From NCBI RefSeq assembly GCF_026262505.1, contig NC_067206.1, forward strand, positions 37,091,896-37,155,895: a stretch of 64,000 bases of DNA. Reading direction: 5' to 3'. Positions within the stretch are counted from its first letter, which is position 1; each line of letters opens with the position of its first letter. Origin of the DNA: Trichomonas vaginalis G3. Taxonomy: Eukaryota; Parabasalia; Trichomonadida; Trichomonadidae. Positions 20,256 to 29,437 of this stretch are shown here, in pieces. Made by a program: the position numbers and the translations under genes. Under the pieces are notes generated by a model, which was not told where the DNA came from, did no database searches, and worked only from the letters and a program-made list of their open reading frames with translations.

Positions 20256-20618
20256 ATGGACGCACAGAACTTAGCGAATGCACAGCAACCTGGACAACCA
20301 AACCCAGAGAATATTCCAAATGAAGTTAGAATACAAACTGCAATGGCAAACTATGGTCAAGTGCCAACAGATGTACAAATGCAAACTGCCATGTCAAATG
20401 ACGCTGCGTTAGGTTTGCCACCATGGTATGCAAATATGAGATGGAAAGAGTTTTATACAAACCCTGAAGTGGGATATAAACAACTTTATGCAGATGACGC
20501 GAACACAGGAGTTGACCCAGAATATGTTTTCTACCAGAGGAGAAACAGAATGTATGAGCTCCAGTTAAAGAATGCTATGGAACTCAACAGGAAACGTAAG
20601 AGACTAGGCGGACATTAG
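20256..20618 (+). CDS. Hypothetical Gln/Asn-rich protein (element 2)
   Basis: This 120-residue frame begins MDAQNLANAQQPGQPNPENI, has two repeats of the form VQTAM-N-YGQVP / VQMQTAMSND, and ends with a basic helix (LNRKRKRLGGH). TTTTTATCTAATATTAAATG covers its start, a good structural-gene motif. It precedes the amphipathic gene at 20,637 by 18 bases. A small virion protein is plausible. No family recognised. Confidence 0.65.
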   Translation: MDAQNLANAQQPGQPNPENIPNEVRIQTAMANYGQVPTDVQMQTAMSNDAALGLPPWYANMRWKEFYTNPEVGYKQLYADDANTGVDPEYVFYQRRNRMYELQLKNAMELNRKRKRLGGH

Positions 20619-20636
20619 ATTTTTACATATAGTAAA

Positions 20637-20879
20637 ATGGGTTTCTTCAGTAAGATAGGAAACTTCTTTCGAAATGTTGGAAGAGGTATATGGAATGGAA
20701 TAAAATCTGTCGGAAAAGGAATTTGGAACGGAGTCAAAAATATTGGTAAAAGAGTAGGTCAGTTTGTTGGTATTATACCTAAAGACCCTGAACCAGAAGA
20801 GCAAGCTCCTGTTATACAACAGCCTGAACCTGCACCACAGTCTAGTTGGCAACCAAATCCAACACCTCAACCGTATTAA
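20637..20879 (+). CDS. Small amphipathic protein with Pro-rich tail (element 2)
   Basis: This 80-residue frame begins MGFFSKIGNFFRNVGRGIWN and repeats an amphipathic (G-x-G-I-W-N-G) pattern through two turns, then ends in a Pro/Glu/Gln-rich tail. The first half is like the membrane-active minor capsid proteins of Polintons and adenovirus protein VI. It matches in kind the twins at 13,126 and 13,366. TTTTTACATATAGTAAAATG covers the start. Confidence 0.72.
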   Translation: MGFFSKIGNFFRNVGRGIWNGIKSVGKGIWNGVKNIGKRVGQFVGIIPKDPEPEEQAPVIQQPEPAPQSSWQPNPTPQPY

Positions 20880-20920
20880 AAAATTATATTTTTACCGTTC
20901 GATAGTAGTTGTATATGAAA

Positions 20921-21730
20921 CTAAGTTCTAAGTAAAACGCATGGTATAATGGAATTATTCTTTTCTTCCATCTGTAGTAAACCATACTTGAAAGTCTGAA
21001 ATACTTCCACTTGGTGGTTCGTATAACTTTGTAGGTTTTTCGTAAAAGTCATTTGCCAAGCATAAGAAAGAGTTTTGGGCGCCAGAAAATGAAGCATGAA
21101 CAAAATAGCAGCTGGGTCGAAAACATTTTCATATGTTCCATTAGGGTTTTCGACTTCATAAAAGTCTGGGTGTACTGGATATGCTGCAGGCTGATTTAAC
21201 ATCCTCATAAATCTATACCATGCCAAGTTGTTATATTTTGTAGAAATATAAACGTTTTCTCCAAGGTCTTCTATTCTATTGATTTTAACAGTTGCATTTT
21301 TCCTGTCATAAATAATATCGAGATGGTACTCTCCTTCGTCAATGTTATACTGGTTTGGCATATTCGAGATAGATGTCGTTATTTTTTCTTGAAAGCTGAA
21401 GAGTTGTTTCTAAGTTTACAAGCAAACTAACTTGTAAAAGTTTTCCCTGTTCAAATTTCTCATACGTATGTTTTTCTTTGTTATAGTATCGAACTTCAAA
21501 ACCGACCGTAAATGGGAAACCATGTATGGCTTCTGAAATGAACTTCATTCTACGAAAGCCAATAGCTTTTGTGACAGATGGGTCTCTTAGCCATCTTAAT
21601 GGGTAGTCAAAACGATAGCCTTCATGCTTTACGGTATCTGTCTCAAACTTTTGACCGACATAGTAAAAAGTTCATCTAATGGTTTAGTGTTAGCAACTCT
21701 TGAATTTTCTTTTTCTATTGAAAGCATATT
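20921..21730 (-). pseudogene. Inverted paralogue of the 25,441 gene (element 2)
   Basis: The locus reads, from its start, MLSIEKENSRVANTKPLDE, like MLQVEKQRTKVADTKPLDY of 25,441-26,289. The later parts also align, with N-x-WYRFMRMLNQPAAYP against RSWAQFLRLLNQNEPLP and a shared NVFDP. It is therefore a duplicate in the opposite orientation. Function is unknown; the strand-rich composition and the structural promoter suggest a virion protein. It is broken, about two breaks. Confidence 0.75.
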
Positions 21731-21745
21731 TTATCTAGAATAAAA

Positions 21746-23157
21746 ATGTCGAAAGATATTGCTTCCATGAGAGAAATACAACACAACCGACAACTCATTA
21801 TACAAGCTCTAAATAAGAACACAACAAACTTTTCAAACTATTCTAAGATATCTGAGTCATTGAAAGAAGGAAACTTAAAACTGACATTAAACCCTTTAAC
21901 AGATGAGTTTCTATTTCAAGACAAGAAGAACAATACTGTCTGTATAAATCCAACAAAAGGAACTTTAAACGAGAAACCTATAAATGAACTTCTTTTGAAA
22001 GCAGATGTTGACAACAAAGCTGACAAAGAATATGTAGACGATGCAATAGCAAAAGAAGAAGAAAGAGCTAACAATGCTTATGCAACAAAAGAACATACTC
22101 ATCCTGAACTAGCAGACAAAACATATGTTGACAATAAAATGTCAAGTGAAGTGACAAGAGCTGAAAACGAATATTCTAAAAAGACTCATACACATTCTAT
22201 ATCTGAAATAACAGACTTAAACGTTAGCCTTGAAAATAAGGTAGATAAGGGACTTATGGCTAGTGTGTTAGTGAAGAAGGCGGATAAGGAATATGTGGAT
22301 GAAAAAGATAAAGAAATTATAGAAAGGGTTGACTGGTACCATGAATGGACATCGGAGACTTTTAAAGTTAAAGCTGATACAGGATGGGTTTCAGGATGTT
22401 TAGACCTTAAAGCAGATAAAACTTATGTTAACGATGAGTTAGAGAAGAAAGCAGATAAGAACCATACACATACAAGTTTTACAACTGTTGCTATAGAAAG
22501 TATTGAAGGAACGGTTGACGTAACTGGTGGGGATGTATTATATTGTAAACCTCCTAACTTTCCACACGGTTTAACATCGGATGACGACATAAACGACGAT
22601 GAGAAACATTAGATGTAAAGATGTTTATGTCATGAAGGATGAATATAATACTAAATTCACTGCTCAAGATTTATATGACAAGAAAGCAGACAAAACAGAG
22701 CTTCAAACATTAAAGACAGAAATACTTCAAACATTATATCCTATAGGCTCTATTTATACGTCAATGAACTCTACCAGACCAGAAACAGTTCTGGGTTTTG
22801 GAACTTGGACTCAAATAGTCGACAGGTTTTTGTATTGTGCAAACTCTTCAAAGGAAACAGGTGGAAGTAAAACGATTTCAGGTGAAAATTTACCTGCACA
22901 TAGTCACTACATAGATTTAAGTACATCTCAAGCAGGTTGGCATAAGCATAAATTTTGGGATTGGTCAGCAATGAAAAAAAGGTAAAGGATATGATGTTAA
23001 AGACGACGTTCAGTTTGCTATAAATTGTTTCTGGGGTAACACTCAGGGAGATGGAAACCATACACATCGCGTTTCAGGATATACGCAAACAACGGGACAA
23101 AGTAAAGACTACATGCCACCTTACATGACAGTTTACGCATGGTATAGAAATGCTTAG
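21746..23157 (+). pseudogene. Fibre gene: shaft and Gp10-like tip (element 2)
   Basis: The shaft has many ADKEYVDD-type repeats and ends in the tip signature PIGSIYTSMNSTRPETVLG, then FGTWTQIVDRFLYCAN and a terminal DYMPPYMTVYAWYR. The tip matches the fibre of element 1 and the phage baseplate Gp10 C-terminal/tail-collar family. TTTTATCTAGAATAAAAATG covers the start. The shaft includes 45 bases identical to element 1 (22,369-22,413 with 7,107-7,151). It overlaps the convergent integrase by four bases. It is lightly broken, one or two breaks. Confidence 0.85.
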
Positions 23158-24107
23158 TCGTCATTTTCAACTTCTTTAGCATATTCGTCAGGAGTTGTCT
23201 TATATTTTTAGGAACTGTCTTTGAAAGTATACCACCTTGAACTTTGACAAGTTTGAAACGAGGTCTGACAATAGTAGTTTTATCTTCTGCTTGCAGTCTG
23301 TACATTTTGCCATGTTTGCCTAAAACTTCATAATATTCTCTTGTATACTTTCTTCTATTTTTACGAACACGAATGTGAGTACCTGTCGAGTTCCCATTGT
23401 TTCATAGTCAATAGTATTTTCATATGGGTCGCGTTTAGGTATTTTATTTTTACTTTGTCACCTTTCTGAAGTTTGAAGCCCGGCATTCTTTCTTGTTTGT
23501 CTCTTTTGACTAAATTATTAAATATATAGTCTTTCTCTAAGTCAGGGTTGTTTTTCATTTCTTCGGGGAGTGGTTTCCCAAACCTTTTTGTTTACGGTTA
23601 TTGTAAATATTTAAAACTTGTCTCATCTTTGCCATGGAGAAGTGTCTATATTTGTCGTCATATGACATTTCATTTGCTTCACCACCTTGTGGTTGGTTTA
23701 AGTCTCTTAACATTTTTATACATCCGTCAATGACACCAAGAGCAGAATGGTTTTGGTCGACAATGAAATATTGGTTTACATTTTTTGAACGCAGATAGTT
23801 TTTACATCATCTGATTTGAAAGAACTTTCACAGTCAGATGTCAGTTTTGTTGGATGGTATTTGTCAACGAATATTGTCAAAGCAGTTTTCACATCTAAAA
23901 TATTTTTGGACCATAATGGTATGGCTTCACAGTATTTGTGTTTTGACCGACAAATATTAGCCAGTATGGTGGTCCATCTTCTCTATACCTCGGAATGTTT
24001 TCCAAGATATCCATAAACCAAGCATTTGGTGTTGAACTAAAGATTTTTATCATGAGTGCTTTCTTTGTCGCTTTAGAAACATAGGGGTCCTTGTTTGGAT
24101 TCGTCAT
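23154..24107 (-). pseudogene. RVE-type Polinton integrase fossil (element 2)
   Basis: The parts read as a retroviral-type integrase core followed by a chromo/SH3-like tail: WFMDILENIPRYREDGPPYW, LTSDCESSF, YFIVDQNHSALGVID and, further on, PGFKLQKGDKVKIKYLN. This family inserts Polinton DNA and makes 6-bp duplications, which agrees with GAGTTA at the element's ends. The start lies 17 bases from the divergent gene at 24,125, with T-rich motifs in both directions. It is broken, with several breaks. Confidence 0.82.
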
Positions 24108-24124
24108 TTTTTAACCCATAAGAA

Positions 24125-24526
24125 ATGGGTTTATTTGGCGCATTAGCAGGAGTTGCATCCAGATTTTTGCCCGCAGTGGGAACAATAGCCAGAGGTGTAT
24201 TTGGAGTTGGAAGGAAGATTTTGAGTACATTAGGTATACTTAAAGAGAAAGCACAACCTATTATACAAACTGTACAGAAAGGTTGGGATGTAGCACGAGA
24301 TGCAACAAATCTTATTCCAAATCCTGAAACAAGAGGAAAAGTTCAAGGATGGATGGACAATGTAGGAAGACAAGCAGGAAACTATTATAACAAAGCAAAT
24401 GACTACTATAACCAAGCAGGACACTATATGGACCAAGGTGAAAGATTCTTTAACAGAGGATATAACCATGCACAACAGTGGGTAAACAATAACCAACCTC
24501 AACCGCCTCAAACGTGGGGAATGTAA
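24125..24526 (+). CDS. Amphipathic/Tyr-Asn-rich minor protein (element 2)
   Basis: The 133 residues begin MGLFGALAGVASRFLPAVGT, an Ala/Gly hydrophobic helix, pass through a basic helix and end with a Tyr/Asn/Gln-rich region (NYYNKANDYYNQAGHYMDQG). A membrane-active minor capsid protein of Polinton type is possible, and no enzyme motif is present. TTTTTAACCCATAAGAAATG covers its start, facing the integrase promoter. Confidence 0.68.
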   Translation: MGLFGALAGVASRFLPAVGTIARGVFGVGRKILSTLGILKEKAQPIIQTVQKGWDVARDATNLIPNPETRGKVQGWMDNVGRQAGNYYNKANDYYNQAGHYMDQGERFFNRGYNHAQQWVNNNQPQPPQTWGM

Positions 24527-24545
24527 AGTTTTTTACTGAGATGAA

Positions 24546-24671
24546 ATGAACAATACAGCATTGAGACAAATGGGTTCAAGATGGATTTGTCGGCTTCCAG
24601 CAGTTACACCACGTGTTTGTCAAGTTCTTCCTATACCTCAGGAAGTTTTAGACCGACTTAAAAAAACCTAA
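24546..24671 (+). CDS. Small 41-residue protein (element 2)
   Basis: The frame begins MNNTALRQMGSRWICRLPAV and ends VLDRLKKT. It has the promoter TTTTTACTGAGATGAAATG, the same text as before the next gene at 24,719. That shared promoter is the main reason to call it. Function unknown. Confidence 0.5.
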   Translation: MNNTALRQMGSRWICRLPAVTPRVCQVLPIPQEVLDRLKKT

Positions 24672-24718
24672 ACAACCAGTTGAAAACAAACCAAACTAAA
24701 ATTTTTTACTGAGATGAA

Positions 24719-25303
24719 ATGACCGAAGAAGTTGAAACGGTAGATTTGACACCACAAACAAAAAGTTCAGAACCATTGTCAAAACCTGTCAAAGAACTTA
24801 CAGATGAAGAGAAAAATTCAATAATAGAAAGTGCCAGGTCTGGAAATACAAACCCTAACTACAAAGTCACTTTTCATAAAAATGGAACGGCAAGTATCTC
24901 AAAAAAGAAACAGACTCTCACAAATAAAATATTGAAGTCTGAAGGAGCTTTCGAGACAACAGATGGAAAAGTTTACTTCACTGACCAACAGTTCATTATA
25001 GAACATCTCATTGACTTAGAGTCGAAATATTCTAAACTTTACAACAAACACAAAAAGTTGAAAGGAAAACAAAAACAAATGGCATATGATATTTATGAAG
25101 ATGTTGACGACACAACTGTTCCTGCAAGTGAAGTAAAGTCAGAGAAACCGAAAAGTGACGAAAAACCGATAGAAGAAGAAAAACCAAAAACTGAAGATAA
25201 ACCAAAACCAAAGTTTAGTTTGGAAACTAAACCAAGTCAACCTTCATTAGCTGGTATGGGTTGGCGTCAAAGACTTATGGCAGCAGGCGGTTATGTTAAG
25301 TAA
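24719..25303 (+). CDS. Charged coiled protein with Pro/Glu/Lys repeats (element 2)
   Basis: The 194 residues begin MTEEVETVDLTPQTKSSEPL. A central folded part (YKVTFHKNGTASISKKKQTL ... LIDLESKYSKLYNKHKKLKG) is followed by about 60 residues of Lys-Pro-Glu repeats and a short end GWRQRLMAAGGYVK. A virion or DNA-associated protein is likely. TTTTTTACTGAGATGAAATG precedes it. The frame is open. No family recognised. Confidence 0.68.
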   Translation: MTEEVETVDLTPQTKSSEPLSKPVKELTDEEKNSIIESARSGNTNPNYKVTFHKNGTASISKKKQTLTNKILKSEGAFETTDGKVYFTDQQFIIEHLIDLESKYSKLYNKHKKLKGKQKQMAYDIYEDVDDTTVPASEVKSEKPKSDEKPIEEEKPKTEDKPKPKFSLETKPSQPSLAGMGWRQRLMAAGGYVK

Positions 25304-25335
25304 AGAAAAAAATATTTTTTTAAATTTTATTTGAA

Positions 25336-25440
25336 ATGTACGCTGAGTTTGTTGGAGAAGACCGTTGGGAAACTTGTTTGTTAGATGAGAAATATGAAAT
25401 GGCATACCATTTTAAAACAATATATTTTTACATATATTAA
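25336..25440 (+). CDS. Possible 34-residue protein (element 2)
   Basis: This frame begins MYAEFVGEDRWETCLLDEKY and its stop is next to the ATG at 25,441. It is short and may be spurious, although its composition is protein-like. Confidence 0.25.
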   Translation: MYAEFVGEDRWETCLLDEKYEMAYHFKTIYFYIY

Positions 25441-26289
25441 ATGCTTCAGGTTGAAAAACAAAGAACAAAAGTAGCAGATACAAAACCATTAGACTATATC
25501 TTTACAAATGCTGGTAGGACTATATCAGATGAAGAAATTTCATCCCGAACATACAGGTTTGACTCTCCAATTCGTTGGCTTCAAAGTCCTTCAGATGCAA
25601 AGGCAATAGGATTTAGAAGAGTTTTGTTTTCAAATAGAACTAACGCATTTATGTTCGCAGTATATTTTCATGGGCAGTATAAAGGTTCTGATGGTCTAAT
25701 AGACAAATTTGACGAAATGAGAATCTTTACAGTTCGTTCAGACGAAAGTCTTGAGAAAACTCTAAATGACTTTCAAACTCAAATGAACAAATATTATTGG
25801 GAATTTCAAGAAAAATACGACTCTTTACTAAATGGAACATACTATCTGAAACTAGAATATGACAAGATGAACTCCACCGTTTCATTTCAAAAGATTGAAA
25901 TTAACCCTCCAAGAGATACAGAGTTTTTATATTGGAAAGTAGACAAACGTTCTTGGGCACAATTTCTTCGGTTACTAAACCAGAACGAACCATTACCACC
26001 AGATGGTCCATTTAAATTTATACTTCCACCAGCAGATTTGACAGTTTATAGAAACGTGTTTGACCCTCAAAATGTTATGTGTCATGCAAGTTTCAGTTCA
26101 AGCAACAATAGTTTTCTATGTATTGGTAAGGACTTTTATGACTTTGTTCTAAATTCTACGAACCACCTAGTAACAGTTTCTCTGACTTTCAAGTTTGGTT
26201 CACAACAAATGGTGTGCAACATATTATTCCATTGTACTATGACTTTTATCTCGAATTGTCTTTCATATATAACTACGGAAAAGTGCTGA
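25441..26289 (+). CDS. Strand-rich protein, paralogue of 20,921-21,730 (element 2)
   Basis: The 282 residues begin MLQVEKQRTKVADTKPLDYI and contain RTYRFDSPIRWLQSPSDAKA, AIGFRRV and a C-terminal half with FDPQNVMCHASFSSSNNSF. The inverted paralogue carries the same blocks. Composition suggests a beta-rich structural protein, perhaps a minor capsid component; that is inference. The promoter reads TTTTTACATATATTAAATG. Most of the frame is open. Confidence 0.65.
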   Translation: MLQVEKQRTKVADTKPLDYIFTNAGRTISDEEISSRTYRFDSPIRWLQSPSDAKAIGFRRVLFSNRTNAFMFAVYFHGQYKGSDGLIDKFDEMRIFTVRSDESLEKTLNDFQTQMNKYYWEFQEKYDSLLNGTYYLKLEYDKMNSTVSFQKIEINPPRDTEFLYWKVDKRSWAQFLRLLNQNEPLPPDGPFKFILPPADLTVYRNVFDPQNVMCHASFSSSNNSFLCIGKDFYDFVLNSTNHLVTVSLTFKFGSQQMVCNILFHCTMTFISNCLSYITTEKC

Positions 26290-26329
26290 AAAAGTTTGAA
26301 AAATAATGTTTATGTTAGCATGTTAGATC

Positions 26330-26733
26330 TAACACGTACTGCTTCAGAACAATATTTGTACTGCTTCAGAACAATATTTGTACTGCTTCAGAACAATATT
26401 TGTACTGCTTCAGAACAATATTTGTACTTTTTCAGAACAATACTTGTACTGTTTCAGAACAATACTTGTACTTTTTCAGAACAATACTTGTACTGTTTCA
26501 GAACAATACTTGTACTTTTTCAGAACAAGACTTGTACTTTTTCAGAACAAATTTCCCGTAAAAGCTCTCAATTTGTGAGAAAAATTTTCTGTTTCAGAAC
26601 AATATTTGTACTGTTTCAGAACAATATTTGTACTGTTTCAGAACAATATTTGTACTGTTTCAGAACAATATTTGTACTGTTTCAGAACAATATTTGTACT
26701 GCTTCAGAACAATATTTGTACTGCTTCAGAACA
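26330..26733 (+). repeat. 22-bp tandem repeat array before a Pro-rich gene
   Basis: About 17-18 copies of TTCAGAACAATATTTGTACTGC and variants (CTGTTTCAGAAC, CTTTTTCAGAAC). A degenerate 30-base gap lies near 26,550-26,590. The array reads open in several frames only because of its period, and ends directly before the ATG at 26,734. A 12-base form of the GGTTAGATCTAACC palindrome lies just upstream (26,322-26,333). Confidence 0.9.
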
Positions 26734-27072
26734 ATGTCCGACGTACCACCAACCGAGTCCATTCCCAAACCAGAGGAACCTAAAGCACCAGCCCCTGCAC
26801 CTCAGTTCCAGCAAGTACCTCCGATTTACTACCAATTTCCACCTCAAGGTTACTACCCACCACAAGGCTTCCCGAACTACCCTCCTCAGCCTATGCCTTA
26901 CTGCCCCAACCCTTGGATGTTCCAGCAAGCTCCACCCCAGCAATTCCAATCTCAATCCAAATCGAAGAGAGACCAAGAGTTCGAAGAAGGTCTGAACCGT
27001 TTACGCAAAGAGTATGCTACAGCTCCAATTGAGAGAAAGTTGTTCCCGGACCAAAAATATATTTTAGGGTAG
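26734..27072 (+). CDS. Pro/Gln-rich protein, MSDVP...PKPEEP start (element 2)
   Basis: The 112 residues run MSDVPPTESIPKPEEPKAPA, then a Pro-, Tyr- and Gln-rich low-complexity part, then a basic end (RDQEFEEGLNRLRKEYATAP). A longer frame runs in from the 22-bp array, but the composition switches at this ATG and the 31,508 gene has the same start (MTDVP...PKPEEP), so I place the start here. Both genes follow a tandem array. Function unknown. Confidence 0.55.
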   Translation: MSDVPPTESIPKPEEPKAPAPAPQFQQVPPIYYQFPPQGYYPPQGFPNYPPQPMPYCPNPWMFQQAPPQQFQSQSKSKRDQEFEEGLNRLRKEYATAPIERKLFPDQKYILG

Positions 27073-27295
27073 ATGGTTAGATCTAACCTGTCTTCTACCC
27101 TCTTTTCTAACCTCTTGAATTTGTCAAGACTTCTTCGTAAATGTTTTGTCATGACTTCTTCGTAAATGTTTTGTCAAGACTTCTTCGTAATGAGTGTAAA
27201 GGACCCAAAAATATATTTTAGGGTAGATGGTTAGATCTAACCTGTCTTCTACCCTCTTTTCTACCCTCTTGAATTTGTCATGAGTTTCCTTAAGA

Positions 27296-27356
27296 TAGAA
27301 AAAATAAAGTTAGTTTTATTTTTATTTATTTTTTTATTTTGTATGTAAGAACATAT
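27296..27356 (+). promoter_or_regulatory. AAATAAAGTTAG-type promoter cassette (element 2)
   Basis: AAATAAAGTTAG, then a T-rich run and TTTTGTATGTAAGAACA, lies right before the KilA-N gene. It is very like the cassette of element 1 at 4722-4785. Further copies lie at 28,001-28,046, 28,113-28,153, 28,440-28,498 and 30,148-30,205 (the 28,113 copy carries only the T-rich and GTATGTAAG part). Confidence 0.7.
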
Positions 27357-27968
27357 ATGACAAACATTGAGTTTGAAACAGTTAGAAAGATAGACAATGA
27401 CACCAAATTGGTTAGAATAGGTGATTTAAACGTAAGATACTCAAAGAAATACAACAAATATTCTTTGTCAGACATTTTATCTCCATCTGGAAAGAGACCG
27501 AAGGACTGGGTTAAAATTGCTTCTACTCAGAAAATTTTGACAAGAAATCCTGAGCTTATGATATCGGTAAGATTCTATGGAACTGCAGCATATCTTATAG
27601 ACAAAAGTCTTATACCAATAGTTTTGTTATGGTTAGACCCAGTTGTTGGATATAACTTCATAACATATGGTTCATTCGATACGGAACGTTGCAGTGAAGG
27701 CTTACTTTACATCGTTCAGAAACCGAAGGACTTCAATACAAAGAGATATAAGATAGGAAGAACATATAATATAACTCAAAGATATGACAGTACAGTCAAT
27801 AGAGTCAAGGTTGTGTTTGTTCATGATATGAGAGCTGCAGAAACAGAACTACTTGAAAAGTTTGAGAAAATGTATGGTGCTCCCACGAAAGGTAAAGAAA
27901 CGTTTGAAGTAGATGAGATAGATAAAGCTATAAAATTATTTGACGAAGTTGCTGAAAAATACATGTAA
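27357..27968 (+). CDS. KilA-N protein with T5orf172/GIY-YIG-like domain (element 2)
   Basis: The protein has about 203 residues from the ATG at 27,357. The N-terminal half has KilA-N-type features (RIGDLNVRYSKKYNKYSLSD, then LIDKSLIPIVLLWLDPVVGY). The C-terminal half has LLYIVQKPKDFNTKRYKIGR followed by T-x-NITQRYDST and a conserved Glu-rich end, the pattern of the T5orf172 group related to GIY-YIG nucleases. This two-domain layout is known in large DNA viruses and phages. A regulatory or DNA-processing role is possible. The frame is open. Confidence 0.8.
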   Translation: MTNIEFETVRKIDNDTKLVRIGDLNVRYSKKYNKYSLSDILSPSGKRPKDWVKIASTQKILTRNPELMISVRFYGTAAYLIDKSLIPIVLLWLDPVVGYNFITYGSFDTERCSEGLLYIVQKPKDFNTKRYKIGRTYNITQRYDSTVNRVKVVFVHDMRAAETELLEKFEKMYGAPTKGKETFEVDEIDKAIKLFDEVAEKYM

Positions 27969-28012
27969 AGCGTTTATTTTCTGACTTTCACAAAAGACCA
28001 AAAATAAAGTTA

Positions 28013-28226
28013 GTGTCATTTTATTTTTTTATTTTGTATGTAAGATATGATTTCAGGGATTTTTTTGACGAAGTGTTACTCTTCACTTCGTCAAAAAATA
28101 ACAGTTATCTAATGAAAAAGTGTCATTTTATTTTTTTATTTTGTATGTAAGATATGATTTCAGGGATTTTTTTGACGAAGTGTTACTCTTCACTTCGTCA
28201 AAAAATAACAGTTATCTAATGAAAAA
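28013..28226 (+). repeat. Two tandem 107-bp units with a 15-bp hairpin
   Basis: Units start at 28,013 and 28,120 and look identical. Each includes a GTATGTAAG cassette, then TTTTTTGACGAAGTG, an eight-base loop and CACTTCGTCAAAAAA, a perfect 15-bp stem (28,061-28,098 in the first). The T-rich start and A-rich end make it resemble a strong hairpin terminator or a small structured RNA. Confidence 0.85.
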
Positions 28227-28498
28227 GTGTCATGACTTCTTCGTATATGTTTTGTCAAGACTTCATCGTACATGTTTTGTCAAGACTTCTTCATCGTAAT
28301 GAGCGTAAATGTTTTGTCAAGACTTCTTCTTCGTAATGAGTGTAAAGGACCCAAAAATATATTTTAGGGTAGAAGGTTAGATCTAACCTCTTTTCTAACC
28401 TCTTTTCTACCCTCTTGAATTTTCATGAATTTTCCCGAAATAAAAAATAAAGTTAGTTTTATTTTTTTTATTTTTTTTATTTTGTATAAAAAATAAAA
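28227..28498 (+). repeat. Repeat spacer with GACTTCTTCGTA units
   Basis: Several copies of TCAAGACTTCTTCGTAAATG-type steps (also at 27,120-27,200 and, inverted, at 29,700-29,850) precede the 28,375 palindrome and an AAATAAAGTTAG cassette. No gene is seen. Confidence 0.7.
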
Positions 28499-29437
28499 AT
28501 GTCAACAATCGGCACAACAACAGTTCAAACAACAACAGCACCAAACTCTTTAGTCATGAATCCAACATCTATGTTAGTAGAAATGAAAAGCTTCATTCCT
28601 TCTTCATATACTTTTGAAACAGAAATCCAGAAGATAAAGCAAGAACTTTTAACAAGTAATTTAGACTGTAGTGCGAAAGATGAAACAAATGAACAGTATC
28701 TTTATGAAATGGAGGACATTATTGACCATTTGCCTAAACTACCTGAAATTCAGCAACAAAAGCTCACTATTCCTGAATTCGATGAAATAGAAGTCAAAGC
28801 AACTGACTCAGTAGAAATAAAGAAGTTCATACGAAAGGTAAACTATGAGTTTCTAGGATTTCATTGCAATCATAAGGTTATGGACAAAGATTGCGACATG
28901 GTATATAAGAACATCTCTGACATATATAAATCTGAAGAATTTAAGACCTACGACAACTTTGTTTCGTTAGTTGCTGAATGTGTATGGCAGATAAGAGATG
29001 AAGATAGAAGAAGTAAAGTATGGAACAAACAAATAAGACCCGCTATGTTTGAGATGAAGAGAGCAATTGACGCCTTAGTTGTTTTAGCAGGTAAGGTTTC
29101 AGAATATAACGCAAAGATGAATCCGCAATGTTCTAAATGTAAAGCAGCAATGAGGAAATATAACTACTCCGTCAAAGAGATAGAACGTATGAGAAACGAC
29201 TATGCAGACTTAAAGAAAGAAGCAGAAAAACCAGCAGAAGATAAAATGGACATGTTAGAATTTCTGAACAAAAACTATCCAACAGCAGAAGATTTCCTTC
29301 TATCTGACGTCAAGAAGAAATATAAAGAAACCTTCGGCATAGTTAAAACATTCGATGTACTAAAAGAAGAAATAGAAGCTACAAAACTGTTTAGAGTCTC
29401 ACGAATTCATAACGTTTACCATGTAAAACGCTTATAA
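28499..29437 (+). CDS. 312-residue protein with Cys-x2-Cys, unknown (element 2)
   Basis: The protein begins MSTIGTTTVQTTTAPNSLVM. It has a helical body with Trp and charged residues, a possible small metal site (PQCSKCKAAMRKYNYS) and a coiled segment after it. A short copy of its 3' end (coding NVYHVKRL) is duplicated downstream at about 29,587-29,618. It is behind an AAATAAAGTTAG cassette like the KilA-N genes and may belong to the same regulatory set. No family recognised. The frame is open. Confidence 0.65.
   Translation: MSTIGTTTVQTTTAPNSLVMNPTSMLVEMKSFIPSSYTFETEIQKIKQELLTSNLDCSAKDETNEQYLYEMEDIIDHLPKLPEIQQQKLTIPEFDEIEVKATDSVEIKKFIRKVNYEFLGFHCNHKVMDKDCDMVYKNISDIYKSEEFKTYDNFVSLVAECVWQIRDEDRRSKVWNKQIRPAMFEMKRAIDALVVLAGKVSEYNAKMNPQCSKCKAAMRKYNYSVKEIERMRNDYADLKKEAEKPAEDKMDMLEFLNKNYPTAEDFLLSDVKKKYKETFGIVKTFDVLKEEIEATKLFRVSRIHNVYHVKRL

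Noticed and set aside
26296-26733. Long frames through the 22-bp array
   Set aside because: The array reads open by its period; the composition of a real protein starts at 26,734.
27331-27345. GTATGTAAG as a 5' splice site
   Set aside because: It resembles the trichomonad GTAYGT site, but no matching fused branch/3' motif (ACTAACACACAG) was found nearby, and the motif recurs with promoter cassettes.
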